64,000 bases of DNA from Pyropia yezoensis (Eukaryota; Rhodophyta; Bangiophyceae; Bangiales; Bangiaceae), in contig CM020620.1 of the NCBI GenBank assembly GCA_009829735.1, forward strand, positions 4,704,299 through 4,768,298. Direction: 5' to 3'. Shown here in pieces: positions 11,039 through 20,804 of this stretch. Below the pieces are notes generated by a model, which was given only the letters and a program-made list of their open reading frames with translations, was not told the DNA's origin and made no database searches. The position numbers and the translations under genes were made by a program. The first letter of the stretch is position 1; each line of letters begins with the position of its first letter.

Positions 11039-11507
11039 TGTGGCAAAAACCACATGCACACACGGCACCCAAGTTGGGGCGGTGTGCAAGGGCTGCCTCC
11101 CGTGTCGGGGGAACCGGAAGAAGTGCAAGTCGCACACACTCTGTCCCTGTTGTGGGGCAAACCCCCCACGGACAAACAAGAGGATGGTGTGTGGTCCAAC
11201 AGTTTCTTGGTCGGGACGGGGACGCAGGGCCAAGCCCCGCTGTCCCTCCCCTTATCCCCCCAGGGTCCCCTCAGAATCTCGCCACTCAGAATCTCCCACC
11301 CGAGCACCTGCCCACCGGGCCACACGAAAATTCAAGACGATAAATGCAGAAAACCCTCAAATCCAAGTTGGATTTACTACTAAGCTAACTATCCCAAACT
11401 TAGGGAATACGGACCCAAATGCAGGGGGAGAAACGGATCAGGCTAGTGGCCTGCCGCCCCTTGCATGGCACGTGTTGCCCCCCTACCTGGGGGTCAATAC
11501 TGCCACA
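11039..11507 (-). repeat. 5' LTR of Ty3 copy 2
   Basis: A 469-base LTR from TGTGGCAAAAACC to TACTGCCACA, beside the primer-binding site at 11020-11036. It is nearly identical to 6399-6959 apart from the tandem duplication found there. Confidence 0.88.
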
Positions 11508-11889
11508 CAAGTCGCACACACTCTGTCCCTGTTGTGGGGCAAACCCCCCACGGACAAACTAGAGGATGGTGTGTGGTCCAACAGTTTCTTGGTCGGGACG
11601 GGGACGCAGGGCCAAGCCCCGCTGTCCCTCCCCTTATCCCCCCAGGGTCCCCTCAGAATCTCGCCACTCAGAATCTCCCACCCGAGCACCTGCCCACCGG
11701 GCCACACGAAAATTCAAGACGATAAATGCAGAAAACCCTCAAATCTAAGTTGGATTTACTACTAAGCTAACTATCCCAAACTTAGGGAATACGGACCCAA
11801 TTGTAGGGGGAGGAACGGATCAGGCTAGTGGCCTGCCGCCCCTTGCATGGCACGTGTTGCCCCCGTACCTGGGGGTCAATACTGCCACA
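11508..11889 (-). repeat. Partial LTR of the same Ty3 family
   Basis: This repeats the LTR from CAAGTCGCACACACTC to the TGCCACA end and lies directly against the complete LTR at 11039-11507. It is probably the remnant of a third tandem unit or of an LTR-LTR exchange. Confidence 0.8.
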
Positions 11890-13033
11890 GTAAGTATCCG
11901 CCGGTCCGTATCCGCGGAGATCGCTCCGGGTACTCCGGGCGTTGCGCTCCGTGTGGCTTCATTTCAACTTGGCTGACGATTCGGAACCATCACGCGCCGT
12001 GTCAGGTGGTTGTCCGGGAGTCGCTGCGCCGGGGTCAACCCCGGAAGACTCTGAAAGTAATCCGGCCGGTTCAAACCGTACCGGTGTGAGAGGAATACGA
12101 CGGGGTACCGTCAAGTGGCGTGTTGACATCAGCACTGCCATTGCATCCTCCGTACGCTCTTGACGTGCGTCGATTCCGGAAGCCCAAGCCTCGATGCGGG
12201 CCAATGACGCCATCAGGAAATCCCCTGGTGCAGGTGGCGGCGGAGTGAGCTCCGCCGAAGACGGTTAAGGCGGGCCCCCGCCCCCTGTCGTCCGAGCCGC
12301 ATAAAACGTCGATCCGGCACCGGAGAGCATCGGCGTCTCAAAGTTGGCGATCGGGTTACCGATCCCGGCTCCCGTGATCACCTCCGGGGTCGGTGTCGAC
12401 CTCGATCCGTCATCTTGAGCGTTCCCCGTCTCTTGGATAGAGATAGTCACAATAAGTCAACCGACGTAACGGTCACCACAATGGGGAGAGAGAGGGGGCG
12501 AGAAGTGGGACGTATCAGTCGATCACAATCCAACGTAACCACTCAACATAGACAACCAGATCGCAACACCACGACTACAAGAAAAGGACCGAGTCCCTAT
12601 CCGTGTGCCAGCGCCGAATACGGCGTCACCAGTAGGGTAACGGAACCCCGTCCTCTGCTGCTCCACCAATATAGCACAATAGGAAAGCGTTTCACGTCCA
12701 CTCTCAGGGAACACTCACCTGGGGGGATCGGCACTAACCTCACCGGGAGGCCACGGTTGCTGTCCTTGGAGAGGAAGCCACAGGACCAAGATGGGAGCCC
12801 AAGTGGGCGGGGTTTGTTGTTCTACCATGGCCGGCGGTGGATTCGCCGCCGGCTCCCTCGTTCTAAACCCTCGGAGACACCACTAACTACCCTCCACCCC
12901 AAGATGCAAGTCCCTCTGGTCATACGTAACTCGCAGATACCATAACCAATACGAACTCCCAACCTGACAGTTAATGATTAGAAGTAGCCCCCTTAAATTA
13001 AGGTCGCAATACGGTCACCCATACATTGGTACA
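11890..13033 (-). mobile_element. LTR-element fragment B: 5' LTR, primer-binding site and gag leader
   Basis: Read on the minus strand: an LTR of about 364 bases (12670-13033), the primer-binding site at 12652-12668, then a gag leader. The leader has an open stretch at 12265-12450 (ETGNAQDDGSRSTPTPEV) and a second at 11959-12213. The rest of the element is absent. A second copy of the same fragment, in opposite orientation, is at 29936-30815. Broken, a fragment only. Confidence 0.75.
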
Positions 13034-13395
13034 GCAGCCCGTCGCCGGGCTGCCGGGTGGCGCCTGCGAGGGCGCGGATTGCCGTGCGACGGTGCCAGCT
13101 ACGCGGCGGCGCGGCCGCCACTCCCGCCATCCCGCCGCCGAGGCGGTACGTGGGGTCCGGTCTACTCGGTCCGCCGCCGCGGCCTGCCAAGCGGCGCAGG
13201 AGTCAAGCACGAAAATGTTCGAATCTACACACGAATGTTCACTCGAGATCCGAGAAAGGAACAAGAAGAATAGCAGGCCATTCTCTTGCTTCCCATTCCA
13301 CGCTGCTCACATCGTACTCGCCGCTGAACCTCGCCCCAGTGCACTCCCGATGATGCTCCGCGATCTCTGCGCTGCCAGCTGGACCCACAGAGCAC
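13034..13395. other. GC-rich spacer
   Basis: No convincing gene is seen. The DNA is GC-rich, with many CCGCCG/GGCGGC words, and sits between an LTR fragment and the transposase-like gene. Confidence 0.5.
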
Positions 13396-15723
13396 TCAGG
13401 GCACACCCAACTCCCCACAATTGCACCTCACCCACCCGCGCCCTCCTCGGCGCGCCTTGCTCGTACAGACCCAGCAGGTATTCTTCATCCTCTCCAACAG
13501 GCGCTGGTCCTCAGCCTCGTCCTTGTCCGCCCTCTTGCAGAGACGCTCCTCCGCTCGCTGCGCCTTCTCCTCCTGCAGCTTTTCCCGGGCGGCCTGCCGC
13601 GCATGGGCCTGGGCAGATAATGCAGCGCCCGAGTGAAGAACGGAGCGCTGCACCGACGCCTGACTTGGTGTTGCGCTGGGTGGCCTCCGAGATGACGGCA
13701 GCCGCTGCGCTCTGCGCCACCTCCCGCGCGGAGGCGCCCTTCGCCGCCATGCCGAGCTTGTCCTTGGCCAGCTGCAGCATTGTGGCCGGGATGAATGGAC
13801 AGAGCCCGCACAGCTGGAAGGAGCCAACGATGGCGTCTGACGCTGGACCATCGGCCCGCTCGTCGCCGTCTCCTGCGCGAGCGCGGTGCACCACAGACAC
13901 GGCATCCGGCTGGACGGCCCTGTGTGGCCGCTCCACGTAGTCAGCCAGGAGTAGTCCCCTGTCATGATGACCTTGACATGCCGCGTCTCCCTCCCAACCC
14001 GCACACCATTGGCTTGGAGCTCCTCGATATCCGGAAGCCATATGGCACTCATCGCCTTCAGGGCCGGGTAATCATCCGCCCGGCCCGGGAAAATACCCAG
14101 CAGGATTGAGGCACCAGCGCCCGATGGGCACTTCTGGTTGGCAATGCCAAGCCACACCTCAACAGTGCTCTCCTGCCCACCTTTGTCCATTCCAAAACAA
14201 AGGTGGACGGGCGGCTTTACGGGGTGCGGCTCCGCCCCGGCCGTGTGCGCGGCTGCCCAGATAGAGCCGCCTCCCTCCCCCGCAGCACGGCCGGTGCCGT
14301 CGGGTCCACCACCGATAGGATGCGCGCCAACGGATACCGCGTCCGTGCCGACGCGTGTGTCACAGTCGCCGCCCGTGCTTGACGGCGGTGCACATGGCCC
14401 AGCCACCCTGACAAGGGGGGCAAGCAGGGCGCCAGGCGCCTCACGCGGCGGGCACGCCTGCCAAGTGTCCCCCGTCGCACCAGTGGCACCGTGGCGCTTG
14501 GAAAGGCTGCGCGAGGTTGGACCAATGGGGCACTCCAAAAACTCCCCCCCAGCCACCAGATGGTCCAGCAGTGCTTGGACCGCTGCCCGCGGACTGACGA
14601 GGAAGGCGCCAGAGCTGTCGGCCGTCACCTGCGCTCCTTCCTCAGAGGCAGCATCCGCCATGTCTTTTCGCAGAGCCTCCCGTGAAGCCAAACCGCTGGA
14701 CCGCCCGCCCAAAAACGCCCGGATACGGCTCCACGTCACACTGCTGATGCGGTTGGCAACTTTGAACTTGGTCTGCTGCCGGACAGAGAGAGAGTTGAAA
14801 GGGGCAAGCGCCACGCCGTGCGACCCCCGCGCTCGGCTGTAAACGCCCGCCATAGCCGCCCTGATGGCTGCTGGGCTGACAGCAAGCCTGGCCGAGACGA
14901 GCGCGGTCGTCTCCGCCCGCCGCCGGCGGTCTTGGCGCCCGCCGACCTCGGCCTTGAAGGCGATAACCACGCGCCGGTACGTTCTCGTTCGTCCATTGCC
15001 AAACGTCACGCAAATCTCCTCGGGTCGTGACACCCGGATGTGGTGGCTCAGCAGCTCCGGGACGGTCCCGCTGTCAGGCTTCACAGCCAGAGCAGGTCCC
15101 CGCGAAAAGGCGAGCTCAGCGAATGGCTCACAGCGTGGAGCAGCATCCAGCTCGGAGGGCGGCCGACTTGCCGCTCGGCTGCACTTCTCCGCCTTGGACT
15201 TGCATCCAGAACAAACATTCTCGCGCTGCGCGGGGAGGAGTTGTAGCTGGGAGCTTGCCTTGGCACACTCCCACAGAAAGGGCAGGCAAGCGGGCCCTGG
15301 CCGGGACTTGACGACCGCACTTGATGATAGCGGTGGGTGTAACAGAGAGCGACAAACTTGGCGCTGCCTTTTACCAACGCCTGGGCGCATGCGGTAGCAC
15401 GACAAGCAGGTACCCAGGGACACACCGTTGGTGTCCCTCCCCCCCGATACCGCGCATCGCCGCTCGGGTACAGACGCGCAGAAGGCGCTGGACTCCTTGT
15501 CGTTGATGACGCCTGCCTCCACCGCGCGTCGCCACCGATCTGTGCCAGCGCGGGTATAGGAAGGGGGAGAGGCACGCGATGCACACATAGGCTGGCGCAG
15601 CTCCGATAAAAACACGCTCGACCAGGAGAGATGCAGTAAACCTGTCCACCAAGACAACGGACGGAGACAAAAATCAGTCAAGGCCCATAGCAAGCGAGGC
15701 GGGGAGAAAAAGTATGTGCCCAC
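13396..15723 (-). CDS. Unclassified transposase-like or zinc-binding protein, frame disturbed
   Basis: A 775-residue open frame that I cannot assign to a named family. Cys motifs lie near the N-terminus (GTCLSCYR, then VCSGCKSKAEKC). A helical stretch (RISSVTWSRIRAFLGG) looks like a DNA-binding region. The core (FGMDKGGQEST, FPGRADDYPALK, VIMTGDYSWL, then PCLWC) has Asp residues spaced as in DDE-type transposases. The C-terminus is a Lys/Glu coil ending in a Cys cluster (CWVC, WVRCNC). Between about 13640 and 13870 the natural-looking protein lies in another frame (QLCGLCPFIPATMLQLAKDK), so two compensating indels, an intron or sequencing errors are likely. An N-terminal exon may lie at 15724-15890. 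DNA-transposon origin is inference. Confidence 0.5.
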   Translation of the reverse strand: MGTYFFSPPRLLWALTDFCLRPLSWWTGLLHLSWSSVFLSELRQPMCASRASPPSYTRAGTDRWRRAVEAGVINDKESSAFCASVPERRCAVSGGRDTNGVSLGTCLSCYRMRPGVGKRQRQVCRSLLHPPLSSSAVVKSRPGPACLPFLWECAKASSQLQLLPAQRENVCSGCKSKAEKCSRAASRPPSELDAAPRCEPFAELAFSRGPALAVKPDSGTVPELLSHHIRVSRPEEICVTFGNGRTRTYRRVVIAFKAEVGGRQDRRRRAETTALVSARLAVSPAAIRAAMAGVYSRARGSHGVALAPFNSLSVRQQTKFKVANRISSVTWSRIRAFLGGRSSGLASREALRKDMADAASEEGAQVTADSSGAFLVSPRAAVQALLDHLVAGGEFLECPIGPTSRSLSKRHGATGATGDTWQACPPREAPGALLAPLVRVAGPCAPPSSTGGDCDTRVGTDAVSVGAHPIGGGPDGTGRAAGEGGGSIWAAAHTAGAEPHPVKPPVHLCFGMDKGGQESTVEVWLGIANQKCPSGAGASILLGIFPGRADDYPALKAMSAIWLPDIEELQANGVRVGRETRHVKVIMTGDYSWLTTWSGHTGPSSRMPCLWCTALAQETATSGPMVQRQTPSLAPSSCAGSVHSSRPQCCSWPRTSSAWRRRAPPRGRWRRAQRLPSSRRPPSATPSQASVQRSVLHSGAALSAQAHARQAAREKLQEEKAQRAEERLCKRADKDEAEDQRLLERMKNTCWVCTSKARRGGRGWVRCNCGELGVP

Positions 15724-15890
15724 ATTAGTCGGATTGCTCTGTGTGGACTCCTGGTCGTCGTGGGCCCTACGATGACAGCAAGAGACGTTGCTGGGGTCTT
15801 GCTTCTTCCTCGATCAGGGACGTACCGCGCGGGGGGTTGGGCGCTTGCCTCATCGCTTGGCCTCGTAGTCGCCATGGTGCTGTCCGCCAT
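15724..15890 (-). CDS. Possible first exon of the transposase-like gene
   Basis: The frame starting at the ATG at 15890 (MADSTMATTRPSDEASAQPP) reads like an N-terminus and runs up to a possible GTGGGC donor just upstream of the 775-residue frame. No acceptor could be fixed with confidence. Confidence 0.3.
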
Positions 15891-16185
15891 GGCTTTGGTT
15901 CAGCAGAAAAAGTGCTGGTAGTGCACCATCGAGCATAAGCTTCCACTTGATTGCCCCAGGTTGCGGTGCAGACGTGTCTGGTCCGCGGGGGGAGGGGAAA
16001 GAGGCAGACGAGTGACAGCCGAGAGAGAGATCGTAAGGGAGATTCAATATATGGCACGTGACACTTGAAGAAATTCCACGTGTCCGACCCAGATGTCCGC
16101 CCTTGACCAGGGGTGGGCAACCGCCCGCGTGCGCCCTGGCCACTTACAGCGGCGGTCGGGCCGCCCCCTCACCGGCAGGCCAGTT

Positions 16186-16216
16186 ATTATATACTATATA
16201 CTATATATACTATATA
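16186..16216. repeat. TA-rich simple repeat
   Basis: A run of TATATACTATATACTATA-type sequence, sharply AT-rich in a GC-rich setting, directly beside the left end of the inverted-repeat element at 16217. Confidence 0.7.
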
Positions 16217-16331
16217 GTGCGTCCCGTAAAATGTGGACGTGCTCGTGTCGTGATCATGTCAAATATCGGCCACTGGACCAATCAAACCCACACTGCACGA
16301 CCAGTGCACTTCCACTTTTTACGGGACGCAC
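16217..16331. mobile_element. Small inverted-repeat element (MITE-like), 115 bases
   Basis: The ends are inverted repeats of about 20 bases (GTGCGTCCCGTAAAATGTGG on the left, CCACTTTTTACGGGACGCAC on the right). A truncated second copy, about 90% similar over 90 bases, is at 24057-24146. No clear target-site duplication is seen. The terminal sequence resembles Tc1/mariner-type ends, but the family is not certain. Non-coding. Confidence 0.65.
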
Positions 16332-18358
16332 AATACGTACAGCCGACACCTCGTCATCAGGGCGGTCCGCCGGGGGCGTGGGGCCACAGGATATTACGTC
16401 CTGTACCCTTGAGCGCTAAGGCCTTCGCGCGACGTGCTCGCGCGGCACCCTCCCTCCCCTCGCTTCCCCGCAGCGTGCGCGTCGGCCGCGAGCCTCGGCG
16501 ACGGGGTCCACGGCGGCCGTCGTGTGCGCCACGCCGGCGCCCGCCGGCGCTGCGCAGGCGCCCATCCTGTCCCCCCCCCCCGTGGTCTTCCGCGTCGGCA
16601 CCCCCGTCGGCACCCCCCCCCCGCCCCCGTTCTCTTCGCCCACTGACCACCCCCCCCGCTCTCCCCCCCCCTGTGCCGTACGCCTGTCCTGGAGCATCTC
16701 CCATAGGGAGGGCGGGGCCTCCGTAGGGAGGACGGGGGGGGGCAGGATGATGTTTCCCAGCGGGGATGACACCCCCCCCCCTCCGGCGGCGGTGACGAGG
16801 ATCGACAATGCACCCGGGTGGGCGCTACAGGACCTGTGTGGCTCGCCTGGTAGGTAGGAGGTGCCGCCCGGGCAACTACTCTGCGGGGGGGAGTGGGGAG
16901 GGGGGGTGACGAGGATGGTGGCGGGGTGTGCGTGCCGCCGCCCTTGCCGCCGCCGCCCCGGGTGCCGCCGCCGCACGGTGCGGCGAACGGATGGTGGGGG
17001 GGGAGATTGAGGGTGGTTGCGAGTGGAACCCGGCGGTCGCGCCTCGTGCTGCGGGGGGGGGCGGGACAGGGCGTGTCGGGGCTGGGCGGGGCGGGGAGGA
17101 GCGGGGGCGGGGAGGAGCGGGGGCGGGGAGGAGCGGGGTCGGGAAGGAGCGGGGGCGGTGAGGAGCGGGGGGCAGGGAGAAGCGCGGCGGCGGGCGGGGT
17201 TGCAGCAACCGTTTGGGCGGCTGCAGCCAGGGATGGTCGCCCGCCCGCCCGTCTGCTCACCTGTGGTGTGGGTGTTGCGCTCACAGACGGCGACGTCTGG
17301 AGGAGGGGGGGGGGGGGGGGGGGGTAGATGCCATACGCGCGGGGGAGGGCGTACCGGCGCGGCGAGTGTTGTCGCGCGCCGTCAGCGGCCGGGCGGCGTG
17401 GCGCTCTATATTTTTTCCTCGCTTTTTCTTATTTGTTGTCATGTGCTCCCCCCCCCCCCTTGCGCCCCACTGCGTCCGCGTGGGCGATGGGGTGCCTTGT
17501 CGGGATATGCCTCGCAACAGTACTGCGCGGGGGCTTTTGGGGGGGGGTTGTTGGGGGGGGGGGGGGGGGGGGGGGGCCCCCGGGGGGGGAGGGGAGCGGC
17601 CGGACGGGCGGGCGGGCGGACTGGCGGGCGGGCAGGCGGGCGGGCGGGGAGGCCATGGCCGCGGGGGCTCCCTCATCCCCGCTGGCGGGGTGGGGTGCCG
17701 CGCGCGTCGCCCCTTCTGGGCGCCGCCTGGAACCGCGTCGGTGGGGATGGCGGCGAGCCTCGTCCTCTGGTTGGTGCAGCGGGGTGGTACTGTACGTGGC
17801 GGGGGGGCGGCGGGGGGGCGGGGTGCGGTAGGGCTGCTTGGAGGCTGGCCGGCGCCTTCGGGCGGCTGTGGCCTGTGAGCGCCCTCGGCAGGGCGGGGGC
17901 GCAGGGAGAGAGGGTGGGAGGGTTGGGGAGGGGGGGGGGGGGGATGGACGGCGAGCGCGTTACGGATGGTCGTGTGCCGTTAGTGTATTTAGGCTGCGTG
18001 CCTGGTGGCCAGGCAGCGGGGCTCGTGGTGCCGCCCCCGCGTCTGGTCGCCGCATCGTCTCGACCACCGTCGTGGTCGTCTGCCTCCCCCCCGGTCGCTG
18101 CTTTTTTCGGTGGTAGCCGCCTCGTACCCGCGCTCCCTGCTCGCCGCCGCGGAGGTGCTCGACGCTGAGGGTGCCGCACGGGGGTGACCGCCTGCGCCGC
18201 GGCTGCCCGCCCTCCCTGACCAGCGAGGGGGGTGTCGTCCCCGCGCCACGCCCCTTCTCCACCGCCAAGTGCTGAGGTCTACTCCCGGCAGGCGCGGCAT
18301 CCGTCCCCTTCCCCCCCCCCCCCCCCCGCCCCCCCCCCCCCCCCCGCCTTTCTTCACC
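16332..18358. other. G/C low-complexity region upstream of flotillin
   Basis: No gene is supported; the many long open frames on both strands come from lack of AT. It holds a 16-base tandem repeat (about 17091-17175), long G runs (about 17303-17322 and 17528-17590), (GGGC)n around 17600-17650 and a C run at 18309-18353 just before the flotillin start. The flotillin promoter must lie within it. Confidence 0.6.
17091..17175 (+). repeat. 16-base G-rich tandem repeat
   Basis: About five copies of GCGGGGAGGAGCGGGG, the later ones with one or two changes. Each unit holds two or more G tracts, so the plus strand could form G-quadruplexes. Confidence 0.7.
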
Positions 18359-20245
18359 ATGGGCAACATCGTGACGTGTGGCCCCAACACGGCGCTCGTC
18401 GTCAGCGGCGGCCGGGAGAGCTCCATCCGCATTGGCGGCCGCGCGATTGTCATCCCCTGCCTGCAGCGTGTGGACCAGCTCAGCCTGGAGCTCCGCACCC
18501 TGTCGGTCAAGTCGGTCAACGCAACGACGCTCCAGGGCGTGCAGATTAGCGTGGAGGGGATTGCGCAGGTTAAGGTGTCGGGCTTTCACGAGAATGACAA
18601 CCAAGTGCTGTCGACAGACATGAATGCCATCCGGCTTGCGGCGCAGCACTTCCTGGGCTCTACGGACAAGTGCGTAAGCGGCGGGCGGTCGTCCCTGTTA
18701 TCTGTTCTCTTCGCCGCTTTGTGAAGGGGGGGCAGAGGGTTGCTTGGGCGAGCTCTCACGTTACGTCCTCACGTGCGGGCGCCGTTATTGCTCATGCGCA
18801 GCAGTCGGGATGTGTGCTGACTTGCTGCGTGATCGTGTGATGTTGGCTACTACCCTATTCGTGCGTGCCACAGGGAGATTGAGCATTCCATCTGTTGCTC
18901 CCTCGAAGGCCACCAGCGGGCCATCCTGGGCACTCTCACCGTAGAGTCCCTCATTGGGGATCGACGCACTTTTGCGACCCGGGTACGTCGCGTTGCCAGT
19001 GCATTCCGTCTGAGTTGTCCATGCTCTTGCTGGTGTACCTGGCGTGGGGCGGAAGCGGTGGTCTCTGTCGCGGTCAGTGTTTCTCTTTTCACGTGGATGA
19101 TGGCGTGCGGGTCGTACCATAGCGTGAGGCGCATCCCACTGACCAGCGTGCGAGGCTCTGCCTTTTTTGTTTTTTTGCACCTCATTCTTGTTGGTGCACT
19201 GTGTTGTGCCTTGTCTGCTATGCGGCTGCTCCTGGCGTTACTCCCTCAGGTCAGAGACATAGCTTCGGATGACATGCGACTTATGGGCCTTGAAGTTGTC
19301 AGTTACACGATCAGCACCATCACGGACGAACGTGAGTACGTGAAGAGCCTGGGCGTGCGGCAGACAGAGATCATCAAGCGGGAAGCTGCCGAGGGGATGG
19401 CCCACCACATCAACCAGGCTAAGATTCGTGAGAGCGAGGAGGAGATGTCGGCCCACCTGAGAGTGAACGAGAACCGCAACAAGATGGACGAGTCGGACTG
19501 CTCCACGCGTCTGCTGTCGGCTGACTTCCAGGCCAAGGTCAATTCGGCGGCGGCGACGACCGCGTTGGCTCAGAGCATCCAGGACGCGCGGGAGCGTGCC
19601 AAGCTCTACGTCGAGTCGGCCAAGGCCGACGCAGACCGGACGCAGGCAGAGCAGGAGGTGGAGCGGCGCAAGATTGTCAAGGAGCGGCTCGTGCTGGAGA
19701 AGACCATCGAGGCGCGCGCCGACGCGGAGCTCTACGCCCGCCGCAAGGAGGCGGACGGCATCATCCAAATCGCCAACGCGCGTGCCAAGGAGCGGGAGCT
19801 GATGGGCAAGGCCGAGGCCGACGCCATGCGCTACCGGGCGGCGGCGTTTCGCGAGTTTGGCGAGGCGGCCCTCCTGTCCGCGGCGCTGGACAAGCTCCCG
19901 GAGGTGGCCGCCGCCGTCACGGCGCCGCTGGCCAAGACGGAAAAGATTGTCTTTGTCGGCGGCGGCGAAGGCGGCGGCGGCGGGTCGGGGCCCAGCCGCC
20001 TCAGCCGGGACGTGGAAAAGATGATTGCGGAAGTGCCCGAGGTCGTCAAGGCACTGACGGGGATCAACGTGACCGAGGCACTGGCGCGCTACACGGCGAG
20101 CATGGGCGGACCGGGGGAGGCGTCGGTCGCTGCCGCGACCAGCCGCGGGGGCGGGGTGCGCAAGCTGGGGCCCATCACGGGCAGCACGTCTGGCAGCAGC
20201 AAGCCGGGCCAGCCGCCCGTTGGGCCCACCGTCCGCGCGGCATAG
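18359..20245 (+). CDS. Flotillin (SPFH/prohibitin-domain membrane scaffold), 3 exons
   Basis: Exons 18359-18669, 18874-18982 and 19250-20245 give 471 residues; both junctions keep the frame (GTGCGT and GTACGT donors, CAG acceptors). The start is CACCATGG and the N-terminus MGNIVTCGPNTALVVSGG matches flotillins. MGNIVT fits an N-myristoylation motif, and Cys7 could be acylated. The SPFH domain covers about residues 1-190 (EGHQRAILGTLTVESL is diagnostic). An Ala/Glu coiled-coil region follows (about 190-330, KADADRTQAEQEVERRK), then the C-terminal oligomerisation part (VPEVVKALTGINVTEAL). Flotillins build membrane microdomains on plasma membrane and endosomes. The Gly/Ser tail makes it about 40 residues longer than animal flotillins. 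Confidence 0.95.
18670..18873 (+). other. Flotillin intron 1
   Basis: It begins GTGCGTAAGC and ends CCACAG. Removing it joins STDK to EIEHSICCSLEGHQ in frame, as in other flotillins. Confidence 0.85.
18983..19249 (+). other. Flotillin intron 2
   Basis: It begins GTACGTCGCG and ends CTCCCTCAG. Removing it joins FATR to VRDIASDDMRLMGLEV with no phase shift. Confidence 0.88.
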
Positions 20246-20804
20246 CGGCGCGCCCGCTGGGCAGTGGAGGGAGGGGGGGCGTCGTGGCCGCTCGTCGTGG
20301 CCGGGGGGGGGTCGCGCTCATCAGGTGCGCGCCGTTACGGGCGGCAACGCCTTAACGTGGCCCCTTACGTCTGTTGTGCCATGGGTCGCTGGACCAAAGA
20401 ACATAAGCATGTGCTTGCTGTCGTTTGTTTGCATTTTGCGTTGTTCCTGTCGAGCTCTCCTGCGCTCTGTTTTCTCCATGCAGTTGGGAAGGAGTGCCGA
20501 AACGTGGTGATAGTATCCCCCCCCCCCGCCCCTCCCTCATCATCAGGACGAATAAACAGGAGAAAGAGAAAAGCACTGGCGCTCGAGATTGCAAACGTGC
20601 GCGCTGGCACTGACACCGTCATAGGCCAGTCTAACCCAGTGGGTGCCGCAGCGAGCCGCCTGACGGCGCTCGTGCGGGGGCTCCCTACACGCAACGCAAA
20701 AAAAAAAAAGTGGGGAGCACACGACGGGCGCCGGCAAGCCAGAGACGCCCCCCCCCCCCCCCCCCCCCCCCCCCCCGCCGCTCCCCTGACAGCCCTGCCC
20801 CCCA
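20246..20804. other. Convergent spacer between flotillin and the HEAT-repeat gene
   Basis: No gene is seen. It contains an AATAAA at 20551-20556 that could serve flotillin 3'-end formation, an A run at about 20699-20709 and a C run at about 20747-20776 that abuts the 3' end of the HEAT gene. Confidence 0.5.

Larger units (their letters stand above)
6399..11507 (-). mobile_element. Ty3/gypsy chromodomain LTR element, copy 2 (reduced)
   Basis: A second element of the same family lies head to tail with copy 1. On the minus strand it has a 5' LTR (11039-11507), primer-binding site (11020-11036), short remnants of gag and of the end of pol (about 9353-10690, including the chromodomain), the full antisense accessory region (about 7127-9241 on the plus strand), a polypurine tract (6960-6973) and a 3' LTR (6399-6959). 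Its sequence is about 98-99% like copy 1 where they overlap, so it is young. It is broken and much reduced in the gag-pol part. Confidence 0.88.

Noticed and set aside
16109-16122. CAGGGGTGGGCAAC resembling a hAT transposon end
   Set aside because: No inverted partner (GTTGCCCACCCCTG) was found within reach and no 8-base duplication; a single match is not enough.
16394-17284. Long open frames on the minus strand upstream of flotillin
   Set aside because: Pro/Ala/Arg-only translations on both strands and in several frames at once; a product of G/C runs without stop codons, not coding.
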